NCBI RefSeq assembly: GCF_030818485.1
Contig: NZ_JAUTAJ010000001.1
Span: forward strand, 56,471 to 120,470
DNA from: Pseudoroseomonas cervicalis
Lineage (GTDB): Bacteria; Pseudomonadota; Alphaproteobacteria; Acetobacterales; Acetobacteraceae
DNA: 64,000 nt
Direction of reading: 5' to 3'
Under the pieces are notes generated by a model. That model saw only the letters and a list, made by a program, of their open reading frames with translations. It had not been told where the DNA came from and made no database searches. Positions 34,439 through 40,914 of this stretch are shown in pieces. Every line of letters starts with the position of its first letter. The first letter of the stretch is position 1. A program made the translations under genes and the position numbers.

Positions 34439-34510
34439 GCGGGGGAGAAGAATTCTCCCCCGCACCCCCTCATCTTTTCCTGTCAGGGCCGGCCGCCGCT
34501 GGCGGCCGGC
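34439..34510 (-). repeat. Two-hairpin terminator repeat, copy C (diverged)
   Basis: On the minus strand: hairpin 1 at 34510-34488 (GCCGGCCGCC / GGCGGCCGGC, loop AGC), then CCTGACAG, a purine-rich run and hairpin 2 at 34463-34439 (GCGGGGGAGA stem), followed by TTTTTTT. Same order as copies A and B. The stop of the ParB-like gene is just before hairpin 1. It terminates the minus-strand gene and meets fliJ from the other side. Confidence 0.75.
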
Positions 34511-35473
34511 TCACAGCCGGCCGAGATCGGGCTTCTCCTTGAAGCGGGCCCAGGCATTCAGCAGCTCCTTCAGCTGCTCCTCCTGGCTGGTGCGCTCGCG
34601 GCGCAGGATCTGCATGCGCTTGCGCAGCTCCAGGATCAGGTGGCCGCGCGGCAGATCGGCGCCGGTCTCGAACCGCTCCAGGAAGACGCGGCCCAGCTCG
34701 GGATCCTCGCGCTCGATGCAATAGGCGGCATAGGCCAGCACCGAGCCGCGCCCGAACTCGATCATCTTGCGGCCGAAGGTGCGCATCTCCAGCAGCCGCG
34801 GATGCTGCTCGACGATGCGCATCACCTCCGAGGGGGTGGGCTTGGCGTTGCGCGTGCCGGCGGGCTTCAGCTCATGCTTCCACAGCAGCACCGCGGCGGC
34901 GGCGATCAGCGGCCGGTCGCCGAAACTCTCGAAGCCGGCGCCCAGCTGCGGGCCCTTCTTGGCGTGGATGTCGTAGGTGGCATAAGCCTCCTCCGGCAGG
35001 CCGCGCATCACCGGCACCTCGATCGCCTCGCCGGCCTGGATCACCGCCGAGAGCCGGTGCTGGCCGTTCAGCAGGCGCCCGGACCGGCTGAAGCAGATCG
35101 GCTGGGCGTTCATCATCCAGTTGCCGGCGCGGATGTCGCGCGCGATGGCGTCCACATGCGCGGCGACGATCTTGCGGTTGCGCGTGTTGTGGCCGAGATA
35201 GGCCTCGGCCATCTCCGGCGTGATGGTCTCGATCGACAGCGGGAAGACATTCTCCTCCTGCGTCAGGCGCTCCACCGCCGCGCGCAGCTCCTGCGCCGTC
35301 TCCTCCGTCTCCCCGGGCAGGCCGGGATCGTCGAGCCCGGCATAGCCCTCCAGGCGCGGGAATTCCTCCCCCTTGGTCGGGTTGGCGCTGCGGTCGATCC
35401 AGGCGAAGCTGCGCGGCGTCTCGCCGGCCAGCGTGGCGTTCAGCGCCTTGATGCACAGGGCGAACAGCGTCAC
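34511..35473 (-). CDS. ParB/Srx-like domain protein, second unit
   Basis: 320 aa. ParB-like nuclease-fold region with ITPEMAEAYLGHNTRNRKIV, RAGNWMMNAQPICFSRSGRL and LLNGQHRLSAVIQAGEAIEV (a GxHR-like element), then a helical C-terminal part ending EEQLKELLNAWARFKEKPDL. The frame is open far upstream of the first Met. Through a 7-base C run at 35533-35539 it would join the ORF that starts at 36318, so both may be one protein of two similar units. Function unknown; DNA binding or nucleotide chemistry is inference. Confidence 0.8.
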   Translation of the reverse strand: MTLFALCIKALNATLAGETPRSFAWIDRSANPTKGEEFPRLEGYAGLDDPGLPGETEETAQELRAAVERLTQEENVFPLSIETITPEMAEAYLGHNTRNRKIVAAHVDAIARDIRAGNWMMNAQPICFSRSGRLLNGQHRLSAVIQAGEAIEVPVMRGLPEEAYATYDIHAKKGPQLGAGFESFGDRPLIAAAAVLLWKHELKPAGTRNAKPTPSEVMRIVEQHPRLLEMRTFGRKMIEFGRGSVLAYAAYCIEREDPELGRVFLERFETGADLPRGHLILELRKRMQILRRERTSQEEQLKELLNAWARFKEKPDLGRL

Positions 35474-35514
35474 CGGCTTCAGCCGCGTCGCCGGGTCGCC
35501 GCGCGTCAGCTCGA

Positions 35515-36318
35515 TCAGGTCGCGGATCCGCGCCCCCCCGGCTCCAGTGGCGCATATTTCTCCGGCCAGGCGATGGCGTCGAGGAAGCGCCGCGTCGCGG
35601 CCTTGTCCACCCGGAAGCCCATGAACAGCAGCGGCGTGCGCACCGCCTCGGACAGCGCGGTGGCCTCGCTCTCCAGCGACATCTTCACCGCCTGCTCGAG
35701 ATCCGGATTGGCCCGCAGCACCCGGTCCATGCGCGACCAGGAGGCGGTGCCGGCGCCCCGCAGCATCTTGCCGTCATCGTAGCGGATCAGCTTCACCAGC
35801 GCCGATTGCAGCGCATGCGCATGCGGGATGCCGCGCGCCTCCAGCACGCCCGCGAAGGAGCGGCGGCGCTGCTGGTCGATCGTGTGCAGCACGTCATCGG
35901 GGATGTTCTGCGCCATCACCGTCAGGAAGGGCAGCCCCGCCTTGACGCAGGCGCGCAGCCGCTGCACCCCGTCCAGCAGCACGCCGCCGCGCGACAGGAT
36001 CACCGGCATGCCGTTGAGGATCCAGCGCCCCTCCCGCATCGCCTCGGCATAGGCATTGATCGCCGCCGCATTGTCGCCGGCGCCCGGCCGCTTGCGCGCC
36101 AGCAGCGCCGTGGCGCCCTCGGGCGTCACCAGCTCGATCGAGAAGCGCGGCCCGTCCGCCGCCTGGCCCTGCAGCTGGACGATGCGCCCGGCCTGCGCCG
36201 CGGCCTTGCCCCGCGCCGCGCGCGGCGCCTTGGGCTGCGTCTCTCCGGCCGCGCCCTCCGCGATTCTGCCCTCCGCCATTCTGGGGGTCTTGCGTGCTGC
36301 TCCACTGACCCGCGCCAT
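35515..36318 (-). CDS. ParB/Srx-like domain protein, first unit
   Basis: 267 aa as read. A basic, Ala-rich N terminus, then a ParB-like core with FSIELVTPEGATALLARKRP, MREGRWILNGMPVILSRGG and LLDGVQRLRACVKAGLPFLT, and helices with AWPEKYAPLEPGG before an abrupt stop. The core parallels the second unit (WILNGMPV against WMMNAQPI, LDGVQRL against LNGQHRL). Start at 36318 follows a GGAG site; earlier in-frame starts reach 36462. Probably one gene with the 34511 ORF after an indel. Confidence 0.8.
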   Translation of the reverse strand: MARVSGAARKTPRMAEGRIAEGAAGETQPKAPRAARGKAAAQAGRIVQLQGQAADGPRFSIELVTPEGATALLARKRPGAGDNAAAINAYAEAMREGRWILNGMPVILSRGGVLLDGVQRLRACVKAGLPFLTVMAQNIPDDVLHTIDQQRRRSFAGVLEARGIPHAHALQSALVKLIRYDDGKMLRGAGTASWSRMDRVLRANPDLEQAVKMSLESEATALSEAVRTPLLFMGFRVDKAATRRFLDAIAWPEKYAPLEPGGRGSAT

Positions 36319-36692
36319 GCGCTGCTTGCTCCCGCTGGAAACGCCGCCCCCATCGGGAGGGGGGCCTGCGCCGCGTTTAGACTTTTTTCGCTCTTTGATC
36401 CATACGCAAAAATGCGTCATGGCAATTTTTCGTAAATTGTTTTTCGCAGGAGGCCGGGCCACCCCGGCCCAGCGCTGTGAGGCCTGGCCCGGTTAGGCTT
36501 TGGCTTACCATGTTCTCGATCACCGATGTGGTGGGGCGGAAGCGCCGGTGCTAAAAATCCCTGTCCCCGGGACGGCGCGGCCGCGGCCCCGCCGGCGCCG
36601 CGCCGGACCAGCGGGCAGGTGCCGCCCTTCCGGCCGCGCCGGGCCCCGCCAGGCGTGCCTGATCCAAGCTGCCAGGAAGGAGAACCTCTCCC
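36319..36692. other. Control region between the ParB-like gene and the 36693 gene
   Basis: 374 bases between divergent genes. It holds a hairpin in GGCCCCCC/GGGGGC near 36343-36364, an inverted repeat ACGCA-AAAA-TGCGT at 36404-36417, TTACGAAAAAT at 36425-36434 and CTGCGAAAAAC at 36439-36449 (minus strand). The remaining 240 bases are GC rich with no supported ORF. Confidence 0.5.
36439..36449 (-). promoter_or_regulatory. TGCGAAAAA box upstream of the ParB-like gene
   Basis: CTGCGAAAAAC, followed 4 bases on by a near-copy TTACGAAAAAT, 121 bases before the ATG at 36318. The two copies in tandem and the adjacent ACGCA/TGCGT inverted repeat make this the densest motif cluster in the window. Confidence 0.45.
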
Positions 36693-37088
36693 ATGACCGG
36701 ATCCGCCCCCTTCTTCGTCAACCACAGCATCCGCCTCAGCCGCGCCGAGGTGCTGGAGGCGCTGCGCGCCGCCGCGCTGCACCGCGCGCGCGAAACGCTG
36801 CGCCTGGTCGAGCCCACGCCGCGCGGGGTGGAGATGGAGACCCGCCTGCTCTCCGGCGCCATGGTCGAGATCGACGGCGCCGCGGTGATGATCGAGGGCC
36901 GTCTGCCCGAGGATCTGGCCGCGCTGCTGCGCGCCCAATCCGGCATCCAGGCCGGCATCCAGACGGGCCTCCAGCCCGGCAGCACGGCCGGCCTCGGCCC
37001 GCTGGCGCCCATCGCCGCGCCGCCCGCCCCGGCCAATGCCACCCCCGGCAAGACGGATGCCCCGGCCGAACCCCTCGTCCTCGCCTGA
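36693..37088 (+). CDS. Small hypothetical protein
   Basis: 131 aa, not recognised. Begins MTGSAPFFVNHSIRLSRAEV with a helix EALRAAALHRARETLRLVEP and two beta-like stretches (VEMETRLLSGAMVEIDGAA), then a Pro/Ala/Gln-rich tail with IQAGIQTGLQPGSTAG. A good GGAAGGAG site is 10 bases before the ATG. It lies beside the ParB-like, integrase-like and bactofilin genes. Confidence 0.65.
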   Translation: MTGSAPFFVNHSIRLSRAEVLEALRAAALHRARETLRLVEPTPRGVEMETRLLSGAMVEIDGAAVMIEGRLPEDLAALLRAQSGIQAGIQTGLQPGSTAGLGPLAPIAAPPAPANATPGKTDAPAEPLVLA

Positions 37089-37216
37089 GCCGGCGCGGCC
37101 GCGCGCCGCCCGCCCGGGGCAGGACGCGGCCCGGGCGGCGCTCGGCGCCGCCTGTGGGGCGGCCCGGCCCCGGCCTGGCCCGCGCTGCTGTGCTCCTGCC
37201 GCCTGCTGCATGGTTG

Positions 37217-37224
37217 TGCGAAAT
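37217..37224 (+). promoter_or_regulatory. Weak box upstream of the 37371 gene
   Basis: TGCGAAAT, 147 bases before the ATG at 37371 and followed by ACCATGAAAAGC. A partial match only. Confidence 0.25.
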
Positions 37225-37370
37225 ACCATGAAAAGCGCCGCTCCGCGACGGTGTCGCGGGGCTCGGCCGCGCTTTTGCCGGTCCGGCGCGCCTGCAGGCT
37301 TGCAGGACGTCGCCGGGCCGGCTTCTCTGTTCACGGAGTCGTGATCGTGCCGAGGCTCGAGGAGAAGGCG

Positions 37371-38282
37371 ATGACCGCGCGGGTGCGTCCCGGACAGGAT
37401 GGGCAGTGGCAGGTGGTGGTCGGCCAGGGGCCGATGGCCTTCCGGCGCGAGCATTTCCACGACCGCGCCGCGGCCGAGGCCTGGGCCAGCATGGCCGCGC
37501 TCTCCGCCCGGCTCTGCCTGGTGCGCATCGGCAGCAAGCGCTTCCTCGGCACCGCGGCCGAGGCGCTGCGCCGCTGGGCGATCGACCAGGGCACCCTGCC
37601 GCGCAGCGAGGGCGGCACCCAGCTGGCGCCGCTGCAGCGCCTGGGCCCGCTGATGGCCGATCCGGATTGCGCCCTGCCGCTGGCGGCGCTGCTGCCGGCC
37701 GATCTGGCCGCGCTGCGCGCCCGCCGCCTGGCGGCGCTGGGCTGCCCCGACACCGCCCTGGTGGAGCAGGCGGCGCTGGCCGCGGCGCTGGAGCAGTTCC
37801 GCGACTTCCACCTGCCGGCGCTGGAGGATCCCTTCGCCGAGGTGGCGCCCGACGGGCTCTGCGTGCTGGACGAGGCCGCCTGCGCCCAGCTGCTCTCCCA
37901 GGCCGGCCGCGTCGGCACGGCGCTCGAGCGCATGGTCGGGCTGATGCTGACCACCGCCACGCCGCTGCCCGCCCTGCTGCGCTGGAGCAGCGCCCAGGCC
38001 GACCGCGCCGCCGGGCTGCTGCACCGCCCCGACGGCCCGCCCGTGCCGGCCCCGGCCGAGCTGCTGCCGCCCCCCGGCACCGCCCCCACCACGCCGCTGC
38101 TGCCGGGCCTCGACCGCGCCGCCGCCGAGCGCGGCCTGGCCGCCCTCGGCGCCGCGCTGGGCCGGCCGGGCCTGGCGCCGGAGGCGCTGCGCCTGACCGC
38201 CCTGACCCAGGCGCTGAACCAGGGCGGCCATCTGGACGAGGCGCTGCGCCTGGCCGGGGCGCGCGCCGCGCTGGTCGGCTGA
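37371..38282 (+). CDS. Integrase-N-domain-like protein without catalytic core
   Basis: 303 aa. The N-terminal AP2/arm-like stretch GQDGQWQVVVGQGPMAFRRE precedes a SAM-like helical part (ADLAALRARRLAALGCPDTA, LAAALEQFRDFHLPALEDPF) that resembles the core-binding region of tyrosine recombinases. At the position where the catalytic Arg should appear it has LMLTTATPLPALLRWSSAQA, and no HxxR or Tyr motif is present. A GAGGAGAAGG site supports the ATG at 37371. Perhaps a recombinase-derived DNA-binding protein, or a fold look-alike; low certainty. Confidence 0.6.
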   Translation: MTARVRPGQDGQWQVVVGQGPMAFRREHFHDRAAAEAWASMAALSARLCLVRIGSKRFLGTAAEALRRWAIDQGTLPRSEGGTQLAPLQRLGPLMADPDCALPLAALLPADLAALRARRLAALGCPDTALVEQAALAAALEQFRDFHLPALEDPFAEVAPDGLCVLDEAACAQLLSQAGRVGTALERMVGLMLTTATPLPALLRWSSAQADRAAGLLHRPDGPPVPAPAELLPPPGTAPTTPLLPGLDRAAAERGLAALGAALGRPGLAPEALRLTALTQALNQGGHLDEALRLAGARAALVG

Positions 38283-38324
38283 GCCGGCCGCGCGCCGGCT
38301 TTTGCGAAAATGTTTGCGTCCGCT

Positions 38325-38335
38325 GTGCGAAAAAC
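38325..38335 (+). promoter_or_regulatory. TGCGAAAAA boxes upstream of the bactofilin gene
   Basis: GTGCGAAAAAC followed by CTAGAAAGGG, 83 bases before the ATG at 38418; a second copy TTGCGAAAAT is at 38302-38311. Two boxes 13 bases apart in the same orientation. Confidence 0.45.
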
Positions 38336-38417
38336 CTAGAAAGGGCTGCGGAGCGGCGCCCCGCCGCCATGCCACCCACGGCCTTCCGCGAGGGGCCATC
38401 CTAGAACGGGATCCGTC

Positions 38418-39251
38418 ATGAGCATCTTCGGCAAGCCCAGCGGCGGGGAGCCGCGCATCACCTTCGAGCGCATCGACCTCTCGGCCGCCGGCCCGTCCCT
38501 GGCCGAGGACGCCACGTCCTTTCGCGGCTTGGTCGAGGCCGCCGAGCGCGCCCCGGCCGAGCGCACCCCGGCCGAGCGCATCGGCGGCGACCGGCAGGAG
38601 CCGCGCATCGGCCGCGGCGCGCCGCAGCCCGCCTCCGTCATGCTGGTGGCCGCCGATAGCGAGCTGGAGGGCAGGCTGCGCAGCCGCGGCGTGGTGCGGG
38701 TGGAGGGCGTGCTGCGCGGCACGCTGCACGCGCCGGTGCTGCTGCTGGAGCCGGGCGGGCTGATCGAGGGCACGGTGACGGTGGAGCGCGCCCGCATCTG
38801 CGGCACGCTGCGCGGCACGCTGCTGGCGCGCGAGGTCGAGGTGGTGCGCACCGCCTCGCTGGATGCCGAGCTGGTCTATGACGAGATCAGCGTCGAGCGC
38901 GGCGCCCGGCTGCGCGGCCTGCACCGCCAGCGCGACCCGGAGCCGAAGCCGGCCGAGATGGCGCCGGAGGAGGCCACGGCCGAGCCGCCCGCCGCCATGG
39001 CCGCGGCGGAGGCCGGGCTGACCGTCAGCCTCGCCGTCTCGCCGGAGCTGGCCGCGGCGGCCGCCGCCAGCACCGCCGCCCTGGTGGCGGAGGCCGAGGC
39101 GGCGTTGCACTCCCTGGCCCAGGCCACCCAGGCCGCGGCCGAGGCGGTGGCCGACCTGGCCGAGGAAGGCGTGCCCGATCTGGTGGCGCTGGAGGCCGAG
39201 CTGCGCGCGACGCCCGAGGAGCTGCTGATCGGCAAGCCGGCGCTGGGCTGA
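38418..39251 (+). CDS. Bactofilin-family cytoskeletal protein
   Basis: 277 aa. The central right-handed beta-helix at about 75-170 shows the bactofilin pattern: SELEGRLRSRGVVRVEGVLR, GTVTVERARICGTLRGTLLA and LVYDEISVERGARLRG. Charged N-terminal tail and an unusually long Ala/Glu-rich C-terminal tail (about 105 aa). Bactofilins polymerise without nucleotides and often mark cell poles or stalk sites, so a role in placing the flagellum is plausible but inferred. Confidence 0.9.
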   Translation: MSIFGKPSGGEPRITFERIDLSAAGPSLAEDATSFRGLVEAAERAPAERTPAERIGGDRQEPRIGRGAPQPASVMLVAADSELEGRLRSRGVVRVEGVLRGTLHAPVLLLEPGGLIEGTVTVERARICGTLRGTLLAREVEVVRTASLDAELVYDEISVERGARLRGLHRQRDPEPKPAEMAPEEATAEPPAAMAAAEAGLTVSLAVSPELAAAAAASTAALVAEAEAALHSLAQATQAAAEAVADLAEEGVPDLVALEAELRATPEELLIGKPALG

Positions 39252-39561
39252 GGCGCCGGGCGGCGACACCGCCCGCGCATCGGCGCCTGGTGCCGGGGGA
39301 GGCGCCCCTTGGCCCTCCCGGCCGCGGCCCGCGGCGGCGCCCGGGCCGCCCTCGCTCCCGGGCGGGCGCCCGGCCCGGCTGCGATGCCGCACGGCCCCGG
39401 CCGCTTCCGCGCCCGCCATGAGCCGTGGCGGGTTTTCGCCCGTCAGGGCTTCCCTCCTGCTGGCCGCCCCGGCTGGCTGCTGGCCGGCGGCCGCCGGCGC
39501 GGCGCCCTCTCGCTGCGCTACCCCGCCGCTGCGGCGTCCCGTCGCTGCAGTACCCTGTCGC
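39252..39561. other. GC-rich intergenic stretch
   Basis: 310 bases between the convergent bactofilin gene and the 39562 gene. No ORF with support, no repeat and no clear intrinsic terminator is seen. Confidence 0.4.
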
Positions 39562-40002
39562 TCAGCGATAGAGCGGCGTCAGCCCCGGATAGGGGATCTC
39601 CGCCAGGCCGCGCTCGCGCAGCAGCCGGTTGGCGGCGCGCGTCACCTCCTTCGGCCCGGCCTGGAACCCGTCCAGCACGAAATAGCCGTTGCGCAGCGGA
39701 CGCACCCGGCCGCCCAGCATGCAGCAGGCATACTGGATCGGCGTCATGTCGTCCTCCACCTCGGCGAAGCTGGACAGGAAGGGGGAGCTGTCCCGCCCCT
39801 TGCTGGCGCGGCTCATCACGCGCTTGGCGCGGCGCTGCGCGTACCAGGGCTCGATGCCGAAGGCGCGGGCCAGGCTGTTCACCTCCTCGCCCGCCAGCAG
39901 CCGGCGGTCGAACTCGCCGCGCAGCTCGGCGGCGAGGGCACGCCGGCGCACCTGCTGGCGACGCTTGTGCGGGGGGTGCAGCCGGTCCTCATCCTCGTCC
40001 AC
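39562..40002 (-). CDS. Hypothetical protein with HTH-like segment
   Basis: 146 aa, not recognised. N-terminal basic stretch (HPPHKRRQQVRRRALAAELR), a helix-turn-helix-like EEVNSLARAFGIEPWYAQRR, then FVLDGFQAGPKEVTRAANRL and an end PYPGLTPLYR. A GTG start at 40002 is chosen because AGAGGAAGAG precedes it; the frame is open to 40065. It lies between the bactofilin and flgJ. Confidence 0.65.
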   Translation of the reverse strand: MDEDEDRLHPPHKRRQQVRRRALAAELRGEFDRRLLAGEEVNSLARAFGIEPWYAQRRAKRVMSRASKGRDSSPFLSSFAEVEDDMTPIQYACCMLGGRVRPLRNGYFVLDGFQAGPKEVTRAANRLLRERGLAEIPYPGLTPLYR

Positions 40003-40103
40003 AGTGTCTCTTCCTCTGTGTCCGCGTCGCGTGACGCGATCCGGGTCGCTCCTTCTGGAGATCAAGGAGCCGTCCCTTCTGGAGGCCGGCGATACCGCAC
40101 GTT

Positions 40104-40113
40104 ATGCGAAAAT
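40104..40113 (+). promoter_or_regulatory. TGCGAAAA box upstream of flgJ
   Basis: ATGCGAAAAT, followed by TTGCTGATCCCTCGCTAACATC, 95 bases before the flgJ ATG. It may drive flgJ-flgN-glycosyltransferase. Confidence 0.4.
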
Positions 40114-40207
40114 TTGCTGATCCCTCGCTAACATCATCCCGGTCCAAGACCTTTTCCTCACGAAAAAGGGAGCGATAGGATGACGCAGTTTCCCCTGGCC
40201 CTTCCGC

Positions 40208-40549
40208 ATGGCTGAGACGGCGCCGATCGGTGCGGCGCCGGCCGCGCCCGCCTGGGCCCCGGGCGCCGGCGGCGCCAGCCGCCCGCCCACGCCGCGCCGC
40301 CTGGCGCAGCAGCTGGAGGCCAGTTTCGCCGCCGAGCTGCTGCGCGCCGCCCGCCCGCCGCAGAAGGAGGGCCTGGGCGGCCGCGGCACCGGCGGCCAGG
40401 CCTTCGACAGCTTCATGGACGAGGCGCTGGGCGAGGCGCTGGTGCGCCAGGGCGGGCTCGGCCTGACCGGCGCGCTGGAGCAGGCCATCGCCCGCCGCGT
40501 CCAGGGCGAGGCGGCCGGGCGCACGCTCCCGGCGGGAGGCCGGCCATGA
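40208..40549 (+). CDS. flgJ: FlgJ-like rod-binding protein (no muramidase domain)
   Basis: Rod-assembly protein. 113 aa, only the N-terminal rod-binding half of FlgJ: ASFAAELLRAARPPQKEGLG and FDSFMDEALGEALVRQGGLG ending LTGALEQAIARRVQG. The cell-wall hydrolase domain of enterobacterial FlgJ is absent, and the transglycosylase at 12074 may supply it. Stop overlaps the next start (ATGA). Confidence 0.85.
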   Translation: MAETAPIGAAPAAPAWAPGAGGASRPPTPRRLAQQLEASFAAELLRAARPPQKEGLGGRGTGGQAFDSFMDEALGEALVRQGGLGLTGALEQAIARRVQGEAAGRTLPAGGRP

Positions 40550-40914
40550 GCGCGCTGCTGCAGGCCGCCCAGGCGCTGCACCAGGTGCTGGAGCAGGAGG
40601 CGGCGGCGGCGCGCCAGGCGGCGCTGCCCGAGCTGCACCGGCTGATCGCCGAGAAGCGCCGCGCCGTCGCCGCCCTGTCCCAGGCCGGCCCGCCGCAGAG
40701 CGAGGCGGAGCGCCAGGCGCTGCGCGGCATGATGCGCGCGGCGGAGGAGAACGCCATGGTGCTGGGCGCCGTCGCCGGCGCGCTGGAGGCGGTGCGCGAC
40801 CAGCTGCGCAGCGACCTGGCCCAGGCCGCCGATCCCGGCCTCTACGCCCCGGTCGGCCCGCAGCGGCAGCGGCTGCGCCACACCCTGGCCGCCAGCTTCG
40901 ACCGCACGGCATGA
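40546..40914 (+). CDS. flgN: FlgN-like chaperone
   Basis: 122 aa, helical throughout: ALHQVLEQEAAAARQAALPE, LHRLIAEKRRAVAALSQAG and AEENAMVLGAVAGALEAVRD, ending RLRHTLAASFDRTA. This is the layout of FlgN, the FlgK/FlgL chaperone. Assigned by helix pattern, length and place between flgJ and the flagellin glycosyltransferase candidate; overlaps both by ATGA. Confidence 0.7.
   Translation: MSALLQAAQALHQVLEQEAAAARQAALPELHRLIAEKRRAVAALSQAGPPQSEAERQALRGMMRAAEENAMVLGAVAGALEAVRDQLRSDLAQAADPGLYAPVGPQRQRLRHTLAASFDRTA

Noticed and set aside
36417..39419. 1000-codon minus-strand ORF
   Set aside because: Antisense to the 36693, 37371 and bactofilin genes, with low-complexity composition.
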